Below are positions 33,513 to 42,337 of a stretch of 64,000 nt of DNA, piece by piece. The stretch is from Prauserella endophytica (GTDB lineage Bacteria; Actinomycetota; Actinomycetes; Mycobacteriales; Pseudonocardiaceae): positions 1-64,000 of the forward strand of contig NZ_SWMS01000002.1 in NCBI RefSeq assembly GCF_005146945.1, written 5' to 3'. Under the pieces are notes generated by a model. That model saw only the letters and a program-made list of their open reading frames with translations. It made no database searches and had not been told where the DNA came from. How positions within the stretch are numbered: the stretch's first letter is position 1; each line of letters opens with the position of its first letter. Position numbers and translations under genes: made by a program.

Positions 33513-34847
33513 GTGAGCAATTCGTCAACGTCGACGACACTGCCGGCCGCTCGCTGGCGGCGAACAGGCCTGCTGCTCTTCCTCGTCTATCTGGTCGCCT
33601 TCGCGGAACGGGCGAACATCAGCGTCGCCGCACCCGCGATGAGCGCCGACCTCCACCTCGCCGCGACCGCGACCGGTGTGGTGCTTTCGGCGTTCTTCTG
33701 GGGCTACATCCTCACTCAAGTGCCCGGCGGCTGGCTCGCCAACAAGATCGGTCCGTCCAAGGTCATCGCCGGCGCACTGCTCTGCTGGGGTGTGGTGTCG
33801 ATCGGCCAGGCACTCTCGGATTCCACCACGGCGATGATCGTCTGGCGGTTTCTGATGGGCCTGTCCGAGGGTGTGGTCTGGCCCGCGTTCGCGGTCATGT
33901 TCGTCGTCTGGTTCCCGCTGCGCGAGCGAGCTCGTGCGGCAGGCCTCTCACTCTTCGCGCTCCCCGCGTCGTCGATCGTCATGGTCCCGTCGGCGGGCTG
34001 GCTGATCGAGACCTGGGATTGGCGCGTCATGTTCGTGGTGCAGGGCCTGCCCGCGTTCGTGCTGGCGTTCGTCGTGTTGCGCTACCTGAAGGACTCGCCC
34101 GAGCAGGACGCCAGGCTGTCCGAAGTGGAACGAGACCACATCCTCGCGACCCGCGCCGAGCGCGCGACCGGGGCCGAGGCCGCCTCGTTCTGGACGGTGC
34201 TGAAGTCACCGGCCGTGTGGGCCTGCTGTGTCGTGTACTTCCTGTGGTTGACGGGTTTCTACAGTTTCGGACTGTGGTTGCCCACCGTGGTCGGGCAGCT
34301 GTCTTCCCGCGGGATCGGCGCCGTCGGGCTCCTGTCCGTCATCCCGTTCGCCGTCGCGGGTGTGGCCATGCTGCTGAACTCGCGGGCCGCCGATCGTTCG
34401 GCGCGCCCGAAATCCTGGTTCGTCATTCCGCCACTGGTCGTCGGTGGCATCGCACTGTTGCTGCAGCAGCTCCTGCCCGCCACGCTGGGCGTTCAGCTGA
34501 CGCTGCTGGTCGTCACCGGAATCGGTGTGTACGCGGCGTTCGGACCGTGGTGGGCGTGGGCGCTGCAGTACATCGCGCCCGAACTGGCGGGCCAGGCCAG
34601 TGGGATGATCAACCTGATGGGCAGTCTCGGTGGTGCTGTCGGCCCGGTGATCGTGGGATTCGTAGCCACCGAAGGACACGCCGCGAGTGGGCTCTACGTC
34701 TTGGGTTTCTCCCTGCTAGTGGGGGCTCTCGTCGCGTCCGGCATCGCCCGCCTCGCCCCGCGCAACCGGGCGGCCACCACCCTCGCCGGTGCTGCGCGGG
34801 CGAAGCCCACGTTGCCCGAGCGCTCGGGCGAGGTTTCGCAGCGGTAG
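33513..34847 (+). CDS. MFS transporter (anion:cation symporter-like)
   Basis: 444 residues, about twelve transmembrane segments, starting VSNSSTSTTLPAARWRRTGL and a first membrane segment FLVYLVAFAERANISVAAP characteristic of the ACS group (hexuronate/tartrate/phthalate-type carriers). GWLANKIGPSKVIAGALLCW is the loop 2-3 motif. The GTG start follows AAAGAGG; the frame upstream reads into the ligase gene and is not used. It ends the operon and probably imports the pathway acid. Confidence 0.88.
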   Translation: MSNSSTSTTLPAARWRRTGLLLFLVYLVAFAERANISVAAPAMSADLHLAATATGVVLSAFFWGYILTQVPGGWLANKIGPSKVIAGALLCWGVVSIGQALSDSTTAMIVWRFLMGLSEGVVWPAFAVMFVVWFPLRERARAAGLSLFALPASSIVMVPSAGWLIETWDWRVMFVVQGLPAFVLAFVVLRYLKDSPEQDARLSEVERDHILATRAERATGAEAASFWTVLKSPAVWACCVVYFLWLTGFYSFGLWLPTVVGQLSSRGIGAVGLLSVIPFAVAGVAMLLNSRAADRSARPKSWFVIPPLVVGGIALLLQQLLPATLGVQLTLLVVTGIGVYAAFGPWWAWALQYIAPELAGQASGMINLMGSLGGAVGPVIVGFVATEGHAASGLYVLGFSLLVGALVASGIARLAPRNRAATTLAGAARAKPTLPERSGEVSQR

Positions 34848-35167
34848 TCACCGTCCCTCCGGCGACGGCCTCGCGGCTGCACCCGAACAGCTCCCGGTGA
34901 GCCGGTCCCGTTGCGGTGTGACACTGAGGTGCTCGCGTGTTCTGTGCGCACGGGGAGCATCCGGCTCACCTGTTCGCGCAGCGGGCGACGTCGTCCAGAG
35001 TCGTGCTCGCAAGTCTCGAGCGCGTGAGGCACTCGTGGCGGGACTCGAGCTCCGGTGACACGAACGCGATCGGAGGAGGGGCTGGTCGAACGCCTTCGAC
35101 CAGCCCCTCCCTCCTTCGGGCCACCCGGATCGGCTATCAGCTCGGCTGGATGGCGAAGAAGGTCCGG
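34848..35167. other. Intergenic region between convergent operons
   Basis: About 320 bases without a convincing gene, between the ends of the MFS gene and of the Amt-family gene. Contains a strong hairpin (separate entry). Short ORFs here overlap the hairpin and have no recognisable domain. Confidence 0.5.
35075..35110. terminator. Strong hairpin, probable transcription terminator
   Basis: A perfect 16-bp stem with loop CGCC: left arm GGAGGGGCTGGTCGAA at 35075-35090, right arm at 35095-35110. On the minus strand it lies about 60 bases past the stop of the Amt-family gene, so it probably terminates that eight-gene operon; it could also catch readthrough from the MFS gene. No U-tract is evident, as is common in high-GC actinomycetes. 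Confidence 0.75.
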
Positions 35168-36550
35168 TCAGCTCGACGTGCCCACCTGCGGTGCCGCGTC
35201 GACGCTCTTGGCCGCGGGGTTCCACCCGATCCGGTCGATGCCGGCGACCTCGTCGTCCTCGTCCACACGCATTTTCATGACGGTGCCGAGCAGGGATACC
35301 AAGGCGAAAGCGGACAGAGCGGCGACCGCGACGGTGACGACGACTCCGACGAGCTGCCACCAGAGGGTGATCTGGGCGTGCTGGAACCCGTAGGCTCCGT
35401 CGAGGCCGAAGTAGCCGCCGGTGGGTGTGCCCCAGGCGAGCAGGCCCACCAGCAGGCCGCCGACGATTGTGGCGCAGGCGAGTGGGAAGACCTTGGCGTC
35501 GTCGATCCCCCGGCGGTTGACGAAGTTGTAGACCACCAGGACCACGAGCGGCCCGGTAGCGGAGACCAGCAGTGTCTCCCACGGTTGGAAGACGTCGAAA
35601 CCCGTGGTGTTCGCGACGTAGCCGGCCAGGGGCCCGAGCAGGGCGTGAGTCGGGTTGCGGGTGGAGTGGGCGATGACCGCGCCGACGACCCCTCCTCCGA
35701 CCATCGAGATGATGACGTTCGCGTAGACGAGTCCGAGTCCCGAGGTGGTCATGGAGACGCCGTAGAAGGCTTCGCCCGGGACGATGAAACCACAGCCCAT
35801 CACGATCAGGGGAGCGGCGAACAGCAGGACCACGATCCCCAGCGCGGCCAGCGGGATGCTGTTGGGTGCCCAGGTGGTCTGCTGGCCGGGCTTGGGGAAG
35901 AGCCCGACGCGTGGTCGGAGTCTGATGGTGAGTACGAGCCCGAAGATCCCGGCGAAGATGTAGGAGGTGTACGCCCCGACGAAGTCGTGCAGACCGGCGT
36001 TGGTGAGCGGGCTGGTGGAGCCCCAGGTCAGCCACAGCAGGACGGGGTAGAGCACACCGCCGACCACGGCGCAGATCACGTAGTAGGGGGCGCTTCGGAT
36101 CCGTTCGGATGCGCTGGTGTGCAGCAGCGCGCACACGAAACCGCCATAGAGGGCGAGGAAGGCGAAGAAGATCTGTGAGTTGCCCACGCCGGGGGCGACG
36201 GCAGGGTCGATGTTGTGAGCGTAGTTCCGCAGCAGCGCGCCGCCGAACCACCAGTCCTTGAAGGCCTGCACGAGGCTGCCTTCCACACCGAGGGCAACGT
36301 AGTACTGGTAGTTCCACAGAGCGAAGCCGCCGACCATGAAGGCGAGGGTTCCGATGGTGAACCCGACGAGCTTCTGGACACTGGTGGAGAGCACGTTCTG
36401 CCGCCGGACGAGGCCGGAGTCGATCAGGATCAGGCCCAGTAGCGCGAGGATGATGGCGGTCGAGGACAGGATGTAGAGCAGGTTCTGGGTCAGTGCGTCG
36501 CTGTCTACCTGGTCCGGGAACGCCGCCGCCAGCACCGTGGTGGGAGTCAT
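35168..36550 (-). CDS. Amt/MEP-family permease lacking both pore histidines
   Basis: 460 residues, about eleven hydrophobic segments. The N-terminus matches ammonium transporters (LLGLILIDSGLVRRQNVL, then VQKLVGFTIGTLAFMVGGFA), and the HDFVGAYTSYIFAGIFGLVL segment aligns with the Amt LDFAGGTVVHINAGIAGLV segment, conserving Asp189 but with Tyr197 in place of the first pore His. The second pore His region (DVFGVHG in AmtB) reads AKVFPLACATIVGG with Ala358. So the twin-His pair that conducts NH3/H+ is missing. Transport of another small amine or gas is possible. It is the last gene of the operon, four bases after the amine-dehydrogenase-like gene. Confidence 0.72.
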   Translation of the reverse strand: MTPTTVLAAAFPDQVDSDALTQNLLYILSSTAIILALLGLILIDSGLVRRQNVLSTSVQKLVGFTIGTLAFMVGGFALWNYQYYVALGVEGSLVQAFKDWWFGGALLRNYAHNIDPAVAPGVGNSQIFFAFLALYGGFVCALLHTSASERIRSAPYYVICAVVGGVLYPVLLWLTWGSTSPLTNAGLHDFVGAYTSYIFAGIFGLVLTIRLRPRVGLFPKPGQQTTWAPNSIPLAALGIVVLLFAAPLIVMGCGFIVPGEAFYGVSMTTSGLGLVYANVIISMVGGGVVGAVIAHSTRNPTHALLGPLAGYVANTTGFDVFQPWETLLVSATGPLVVLVVYNFVNRRGIDDAKVFPLACATIVGGLLVGLLAWGTPTGGYFGLDGAYGFQHAQITLWWQLVGVVVTVAVAALSAFALVSLLGTVMKMRVDEDDEVAGIDRIGWNPAAKSVDAAPQVGTSS

Positions 36551-36554
36551 CTTC

Positions 36555-37580
36555 TCACCCCTTCAGGTAGGTGTGCAGCGGGAACGCCCGGTAGCGCAGT
36601 CGCGGCAGCGTCTCGACCGTCACGAAGCCCGCCGGGGCGGAGATGACGTCCGGGATCCGGTTCACCAGCTGGGTGCAGGTGGTGACCTGGGTCGGGACCG
36701 TGCCGTTCGAGAGCACGAGGTCGGGCTCGCCCTTGATCTCCCACTCGTTGATGTCGCCGTCGTCGGGGCCGTAGACCCGCCCGGACATCTCGAAGTTGAA
36801 CGCCGGGCCCTCGGCGGTGAGAATCTCGTCGACGTCGGTGAAACCGATGACCTGGCCGGCCGGGATCTCCCGCTGTAGGGCTTTGGAGAACATGGTCTGC
36901 TGGGCAACGTCGGGGCGCGTGGTCGTCGTAACGGACTTGACGGTCAGGCCGACGTCGGCGACCAGTGCGTCGAGGACGTTGCGGCCGAAGCTCGGCGGGC
37001 GAGTGGCGCCGTCGAGCCAGGCGTGGAACTCCTCGACGGTCTTGCCGACCTGCTGGTCACCGGCGACCTCGGGGCCGTAGTCGTCGACGTTCCAGCTCGC
37101 GTGGCCGACCACCGAGTCGATCCGGTGCGCCGTGCCCATCATCATGGCCACGATGTTGACCCAGTAGGTGTCCTGATGGCCGGTGCCGGTCAGGGTGGCG
37201 CCGGTGCCCTTGGCGATCTCGTCGAGCTCGCGCGTGATTTCCGGCGAGGTCGCCCAAGGGTGCAGCGCCTCCTCTGACAGGGTGACGGCGTTGACGCCGT
37301 GCTCGGCACACGTCCGCAGCTGCTCGACGGCGTCGGCCATGTAGCTGTTGACCGCGATCACGGCGATGTCGGGACGGGTGCGCTCGAACACCTCGTGCGG
37401 GTCGTTGCTGACCTGGACGTCGAGCCGCCTGCCGAGACCGGTGAGCTCGCCGAGGTCCTTGCCGACCTTGCTCTCACTACGGGAGATCGCACCGACGATA
37501 GTGACCCCCTTCTCGAGCAGCATGCGGGTGGCGATGGTGTTCATCGCCCCGACGCCGTAGACGACTGCCTTGATACTCAT
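36555..37580 (-). CDS. NAD(P)-dependent amine dehydrogenase-like protein (2,4-diaminopentanoate dehydrogenase type)
   Basis: 341 residues. N-terminal Rossmann motif VVYGVGAMNTIATRMLLEKG, a central TLTGTGHQDTYWVNIVAMM segment and a C-terminal domain like that of diaminopentanoate/dihydrodipicolinate-reductase-related proteins. ATG at 37580 overlaps the previous stop. It is a paralogue of the gene at 43897 in the same operon. The family covers oxidative deaminases of amino compounds; the substrate is unknown, but an Amt-family transporter next to it fits production or uptake of an amine or ammonium. Confidence 0.7.
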   Translation of the reverse strand: MSIKAVVYGVGAMNTIATRMLLEKGVTIVGAISRSESKVGKDLGELTGLGRRLDVQVSNDPHEVFERTRPDIAVIAVNSYMADAVEQLRTCAEHGVNAVTLSEEALHPWATSPEITRELDEIAKGTGATLTGTGHQDTYWVNIVAMMMGTAHRIDSVVGHASWNVDDYGPEVAGDQQVGKTVEEFHAWLDGATRPPSFGRNVLDALVADVGLTVKSVTTTTRPDVAQQTMFSKALQREIPAGQVIGFTDVDEILTAEGPAFNFEMSGRVYGPDDGDINEWEIKGEPDLVLSNGTVPTQVTTCTQLVNRIPDVISAPAGFVTVETLPRLRYRAFPLHTYLKG

Positions 37581-37882
37581 TCGTTCGCTCCTTTTCCTTC
37601 GTCCTGAGTGGACTCCGGGCCGGGGTCGGGCCCCTCGCCCGCGAGCAGCACCTCGTCTGCGAACTCCCGGTGCACCGCATCGAGGTGGTCCCACCTCGCG
37701 GCGACGATGCGGCGCGTGTCCCAGGTCGGCATCTTCTGCTGCTGGAACCGGGTCATTCGCTCCGGATCGACCTCGAAGACGTGCTCGAAGCGCTGCACGA
37801 CCTGGTCGGTGACGCGTTTCGGTGCAGGCGGCACCTGCTCGGCGGGCACGTAGCGGCCGAACCGGTAGTCGTCGCCGCTCAT
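37577..37882 (-). CDS. Small conserved-position hypothetical protein
   Basis: 101 residues, beginning MSGDDYRFGRYVPAEQVPPA and ending DPGPESTQDEGKGANE. I recognise no family. It overlaps the FAD oxidase upstream by four bases (ATGA) and the amine dehydrogenase downstream by four, so it is translated as part of the operon. The middle contains an aromatic/basic PTWDTRRIVAARWDHLDA segment. No signal peptide or membrane helix. Could be a small subunit or chaperone of the oxidase/Fe-S complex. Confidence 0.75.
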   Translation of the reverse strand: MSGDDYRFGRYVPAEQVPPAPKRVTDQVVQRFEHVFEVDPERMTRFQQQKMPTWDTRRIVAARWDHLDAVHREFADEVLLAGEGPDPGPESTQDEGKGANE

Positions 37883-39399
37883 GACCGGTGTCCGTCCGAG
37901 TAGGCCTCGTCGAGGCTCTGTTTCCCGGGGTTCATGATGTTGTGTGGGTCGAGCGCTCGCTTGATCGCCTTCATGACCTCCCAGGACGCCCCCATCTCGG
38001 TCGGGACCAGCTCGGCGTCGCCGGCGCGCGTGGCCCCGTGGCAGGACGACATGGAGCCACCGTGGTCGATGGCGACCTGGGCGATCTCTTTCTTCAGGGA
38101 CACGAAGGCCTGCCAGGAGTACTCGTCCATGCGGTCCTCCCAGAGGCCCATGTCGATCTCCAGGAGGATGTCTCCCCAGGGCTTGTGTGCGGCATTGGTG
38201 TAGGCGAACGCGCCCCAGTCGTCGAAGATCTCGTACTGCTCGCAGTAGCGGCGGGCGATCGCATGCCACTTCCGCAGAACCTCGGGCACCTCGCTGTAGG
38301 GGATCGCCGCGTCCTCGCAGTGCCACGACATCGGGATGACCTTGCCGTTCTTGTCGCGACCGTGCAGGGGATTGGCGTAGCGGTCGTGCCGCGCGGCCCA
38401 GTCACCCGAGGCGATCTCATCGCCGATGTAGCGCCCGCCCAGGCTACGGCCAAGCTTCATGACCACGTCGCGGGCCGGCTCGACCTCGACCCTGGTGCCG
38501 AGCAGCGACACCGCGCAGACCGCCTTCACCCACGCAGGCTGGACGATGTAGGCCTCGTCGTCGCGGCGCAGGTAGTCGACCTTCTCGGGATCGAAGAGCA
38601 TGACCCCGGCCAGCGTGGCCAGCCCGCTTTTCGCGAGCTTGGAGAAGGTGCGGTATGCGGTGTCGTAGTCCTCGAAGAGGAAGAACGCGGCGAACTCGGT
38701 CTCCGCGCGCGGCACGAGCTCGAGGGTGGCCTCGGTGACGATGCCGAGGGTGCCCTGATGGCCCATGAACAGGTGCTTGAGCTGATAGCCGGTCGAGGAC
38801 TTGCGGACCTTGCGACCCCCGCCGTCCCCGACCTCGATGACCTCCCCGGTGGGCAGCACCATCTCGAAGGAGATCACCAGGTCGCGGGTGTGGCCGTAGC
38901 GAGCTCCCAGCAGCGATAGCCCGGACGTCCCGATGCGGCCGCCGACCAGGGCGCACGCGTAGGAGGCGGGGTCGTCGGGGTAGATGACCCCGTGAGGCCT
39001 GAGATGCCGGTTGAGGGTCTGCATGTTGATGCCGGGGCCGACGGTAACGGTGTTGTTGACCAGGTCGATCTCCTTGACCTGGTCCATGCGCTTGACGTCG
39101 ACCAGGATGCCGCCGCGCATGGGGACCGCGCCGTCGGCCAGGCCGGTGCCGCCCGCACGCGGCACGATCGGCACCTTGAGCTCGTTGGCGAGCTTGACGA
39201 TGCGCGAGACCTGTTCGGTCGTGCGCGGTAGCACGACGACGTCGGGCAGGAACTCCTCCCAACGGTGCACCGGGAAGGGCGCCGGGACCCGGGCGCGGTT
39301 GAACCGGCTCGAGCGGCTCGTCAGGACTGCTCCGGGCTCGTCCAGGATCTCGTTGAGCCTGTCAACGACCTCGTTGCCGAGGCTGGCGGTGACGGTCAT
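37879..39399 (-). CDS. FAD-binding oxidase, GlcD/alkyl-DHAP-synthase-like
   Basis: 506 residues. VPIVPRAGGTGLADGAVPMR is the PP-loop of the FAD-binding PCMH domain, LGARYGHTRDLVISFEMVLP and GYQLKHLFMGHQGTLGIVTE are further FAD motifs, and a C-terminal FAD-oxidase domain ends HNIMNPGK. Typical of glycolate, D-lactate, 4-cresol-type and related flavin oxidases. An Fe-S partner gene precedes it with a four-base overlap, as for the GlcD/GlcF arrangement. Substrate unknown. Confidence 0.85.
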   Translation of the reverse strand: MTVTASLGNEVVDRLNEILDEPGAVLTSRSSRFNRARVPAPFPVHRWEEFLPDVVVLPRTTEQVSRIVKLANELKVPIVPRAGGTGLADGAVPMRGGILVDVKRMDQVKEIDLVNNTVTVGPGINMQTLNRHLRPHGVIYPDDPASYACALVGGRIGTSGLSLLGARYGHTRDLVISFEMVLPTGEVIEVGDGGGRKVRKSSTGYQLKHLFMGHQGTLGIVTEATLELVPRAETEFAAFFLFEDYDTAYRTFSKLAKSGLATLAGVMLFDPEKVDYLRRDDEAYIVQPAWVKAVCAVSLLGTRVEVEPARDVVMKLGRSLGGRYIGDEIASGDWAARHDRYANPLHGRDKNGKVIPMSWHCEDAAIPYSEVPEVLRKWHAIARRYCEQYEIFDDWGAFAYTNAAHKPWGDILLEIDMGLWEDRMDEYSWQAFVSLKKEIAQVAIDHGGSMSSCHGATRAGDAELVPTEMGASWEVMKAIKRALDPHNIMNPGKQSLDEAYSDGHRS

Positions 39400-40790
39400 G
39401 CCCGGGTCCTCCCGCCGACCTCGATGCCAGCGGACTCGGCGACGAGCTCGATGATGTCGCGCACCTCGATACCGGCCTCGTCCCCGGCCGCGGTGAGTGG
39501 GCGCTCGGACCAGACACAGGCGCTGACGAGCAGGTCGACGTCCAGCTCGGAAGCCTTCTCCAGGCGGCGACGGCTGATCTCGGCGGTGATCTCGGGCTTC
39601 TCGATGGGCAGCCCACCCCCGCCGCCGGAGCAGTAGGACCACTGGGTGACCCGGTCGACGTCGCGGAACTCCAGGCCAGGGATCGCGCGCAGGATCTCGC
39701 GAGGCGCCTCGTGGATGCCCTTGCGCTTGTTGAGCCGGCACGGGTCGTGGTAGGTCGCGACCCGCTCGATGGGCTTCACCAGCTCGAGGCGCCCGTCGCG
39801 GATCAGCTCGGCCACCAGGTCGATGATCTGGACGACCTCGAAGTCGAACTCGTCACCGAAGTAGGCCGGGTAATCCTCGGTGAAGTGAACGTAATCGTGC
39901 GGCTCGATGGCGATGATCCGCTTTACCCCGGAGCGGCGCCAGTCATCGACGTTGTGGCGGGCGAAGCGCATGGACTGCTCGACGTAACCCATTTCCGCCG
40001 CGGGGCCCCCACAGCACCACTGCTCGTTCATCAGGCCGAACTCCACGCCGGCCTTCCGCAGGATCTGCGCGGTGGCACGCGGTACCGAAGTCCGGTAGTA
40101 GGCGGCCTCGCAGTCGACGAACATGATCGTGTCGCCGCCGATGGGGATGTCCAGGCCCGCGGCCCAGTCACGCACCTGTGCCTGGCCGTTAGGCTGCTCG
40201 CCCTCGACTCCCAACACCGGCTCGTTCTTGAGCTCGTCGGTGAGCCTGTTCCAGACCTTCCACTTCTCGCGGTCGAGGCCCTTGTCGACGAGCATCGCCC
40301 GCATGGCACGCACGACCTTCACCGTTTCGGTGCGGGCGCGGTAGAAGTCACCGACCATGAGGGTGTTGGGACAGCGCACCTCGCAGCCGCCGCATTGCGT
40401 GCAGTGCACGTAGTCGTCGGCGACGTCCTCCACGCTCAGGTGGCCCTTCTCGAGGCCGATGACGTTGGCGTGGAACGCTGTCGGGGTGTGGTTCTCGTTG
40501 CGGGTCACCTGGGTGACCGGGCAGACCTCGCGGCAGAACTTGTGACCGGACGAGAAGCACCCGGTGGCGTTCTCGTGCCAGCGCTCGACGAAGGCCTGCT
40601 CGATCTGGCCGAGGTGGGGCATCGCCAGGTCGACCGCGCGGTCATCGCCATTGGAGCCGCGGGGTCCGTGGTCGTCGGGGGCGCGTCCCGGGGTGGTGTC
40701 GTCGCCCGATGTGGACGGCGTGGGCTCGGGATCGGTGGTCGTGGTCGCTTCGGACCGCGCCGCGGCCTGTGTCACCTGCTTGTCGCTCAC
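39396..40790 (-). CDS. (Fe-S)-binding protein with CCG-type cysteine-rich domains
   Basis: 464 residues. Two ferredoxin-like cysteine sets (CFSSGHKFCREVCPVTQ and CTQCGGCEVRCPN) are followed by cysteine-rich CCG-type motifs (EQWCCGGPAAEMGYV and TYHDPCRLNKRKG). This is the GlpC/GlcF/HdrD pattern of electron-carrying partners of flavin dehydrogenases. Its GTG start has GAGAGGT upstream, and the last codon overlaps the FAD oxidase start, indicating a complex. The N-terminal 60 residues are charged and Thr/Asp-rich, with no family. Confidence 0.85.
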   Translation of the reverse strand: MSDKQVTQAAARSEATTTTDPEPTPSTSGDDTTPGRAPDDHGPRGSNGDDRAVDLAMPHLGQIEQAFVERWHENATGCFSSGHKFCREVCPVTQVTRNENHTPTAFHANVIGLEKGHLSVEDVADDYVHCTQCGGCEVRCPNTLMVGDFYRARTETVKVVRAMRAMLVDKGLDREKWKVWNRLTDELKNEPVLGVEGEQPNGQAQVRDWAAGLDIPIGGDTIMFVDCEAAYYRTSVPRATAQILRKAGVEFGLMNEQWCCGGPAAEMGYVEQSMRFARHNVDDWRRSGVKRIIAIEPHDYVHFTEDYPAYFGDEFDFEVVQIIDLVAELIRDGRLELVKPIERVATYHDPCRLNKRKGIHEAPREILRAIPGLEFRDVDRVTQWSYCSGGGGGLPIEKPEITAEISRRRLEKASELDVDLLVSACVWSERPLTAAGDEAGIEVRDIIELVAESAGIEVGGRTRA

Positions 40791-40803
40791 GTGCGTGTAC
40801 CTC

Positions 40804-42237
40804 TCAAGCGCTCTTGGTCATGACGTGCTTGATCCGCGTGTACTCCTCGAGGCCGTACACCGACATGTCCTTGCCGTAGCCGGACTGCTTGAAGCCGCCG
40901 TGGGGCATCTCGGACACGACGGGGATGTGGTCGTTGACCCACACGCAGCCGAAGTCGAGTTCGCGGGCAGCCCGGACCGCCGCGTTCACGTCGCGGGTCC
41001 AGACGGAGGAAGCCAGGCCGAAGTCGACGTCGTTGGCCCACTCGAACGCCTGGTCGTCGTCGCGCGCGCGCTGGACGGACACGACCGGCCCGAACAGTTC
41101 CTTCTGCACGACTATGTCGTCCTGCGTCGGATCCACCACCACGGTCGGCTCGACGAAGAAGCCCTTGTCGCCGCGAGCGCGCCCGCCGACGGCGACCTTG
41201 CCGTTCGTCCGCTCGAGCGCGGCGAGGATGGAGTCCCGGTGCGCGCCCGAGATGACTGGGCCGAGGTCCAGTTCCTCGCTCTCGTTGGGGTCGCCCATCC
41301 TCAGGGATCCGACCGCCGGGACGAGCTGCTCGACGAGCTTGTCATAGACGCCCGGCGTGGCGATCACCCGACAAGCCGCGGTGCAGTCCTGGCCGGAGTT
41401 GACGAAGCCCGCCACCGTGATTCCCGCGACGACATCGTCGATGTCGGCGTCGTCGAGCACCACGACCGGCGCCTTGCCGCCAAGCTCGAGGTGGGACCTG
41501 GCGACGTGATCGGCTGCGGTACGAGCGATGTGCCTGCCAGTGCTCGTGTCGCCGGTGACCGACACCATGCCGATACGCCTGTCGCTCACCAGCGAGTCAC
41601 CGAAGTCGCCGGCACTGCCGGCGAGGACGCTGAGAACACCGGCGGGCAGGATGTCCTTGGCCAGGTGAGCCAGGTGCAGAGCCGACAGCGGGGTCTGGCG
41701 GGAGGGCTTGAGAATGCTGCAGTTCCCGGCCGCCAGAGCGGGAGCGAACTTCCAGGCCGCCATCAGCAGCGGGTAGTTCCACGGGGCGATCCCTGCGACC
41801 ACGCCGATGGGCTCTCGTCGCACGTAGGACTCGTAGCCGGACAGGTATTCGCCGCCGGCACGCCCTTCGAGACAGCGTGCGGCACCGGCGAAGAACCGGA
41901 GGTTGTCGGCGACGAAGCCGATCTCCTCCCGAGCGACCGGTAACGGCTTGCCGACGTTGCGCGACTCGAGCTGAGCGAGGTGCTCCGCGTCCTTCGCGAC
42001 GGCGTCGGCGAGGGCGAGCAGCCTCTCGGCGCGCTCGCCGGGTGTCGTGCGCCTCCATGTCTTGAACGCCCGCTCCGAGGCCGAGACGGCCGCATCGACG
42101 TCGTCGGCGTCGCTCGCGGGAACTCGCGCGATCACCTCCTCGGTCGCCGGATCGATCACGTCGAGCTCCCGGCCGCTGCGGGCGCCGAGCAGCTCGCCGT
42201 CGACGAGGTTGCGGGTGTGGATGTCTACATCAGTCAT
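40804..42237 (-). CDS. Aldehyde dehydrogenase (gamma-aminobutyraldehyde-dehydrogenase-like)
   Basis: 477 residues. Catalytic Cys in FVNSGQDCTAACRVIA, general-base Glu in HLELGGKAPVVV, cofactor motif APWNYPLLMAAWK, and C-terminal HGGFKQSGYGKDMSVYGLEE. Resembles PatD/YdcW-type enzymes for aminoaldehydes. ATG at 42237 (AAGGA upstream) chosen over the earlier ATG in the open frame. An aldehyde produced by deamination of an amine would suit the amine-dehydrogenase genes in the operon. Confidence 0.9.
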   Translation of the reverse strand: MTDVDIHTRNLVDGELLGARSGRELDVIDPATEEVIARVPASDADDVDAAVSASERAFKTWRRTTPGERAERLLALADAVAKDAEHLAQLESRNVGKPLPVAREEIGFVADNLRFFAGAARCLEGRAGGEYLSGYESYVRREPIGVVAGIAPWNYPLLMAAWKFAPALAAGNCSILKPSRQTPLSALHLAHLAKDILPAGVLSVLAGSAGDFGDSLVSDRRIGMVSVTGDTSTGRHIARTAADHVARSHLELGGKAPVVVLDDADIDDVVAGITVAGFVNSGQDCTAACRVIATPGVYDKLVEQLVPAVGSLRMGDPNESEELDLGPVISGAHRDSILAALERTNGKVAVGGRARGDKGFFVEPTVVVDPTQDDIVVQKELFGPVVSVQRARDDDQAFEWANDVDFGLASSVWTRDVNAAVRAARELDFGCVWVNDHIPVVSEMPHGGFKQSGYGKDMSVYGLEEYTRIKHVMTKSA

Positions 42238-42337
42238 GTCACGTTCCTTGATCGTGGTGGAAGTGCGAGGTCTCAACGACCTGTCCGGTCACGCGTCCGG
42301 ATCGACCTCGCCCGTTGGCTCGGACCTCGCGAGCCGG

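Noticed and set aside
34937-36178. 413-residue plus-strand frame through the terminator
   Set aside because: It crosses the hairpin and is antisense to the Amt-family gene; composition is Asp/Glu/Gly-rich shadow.
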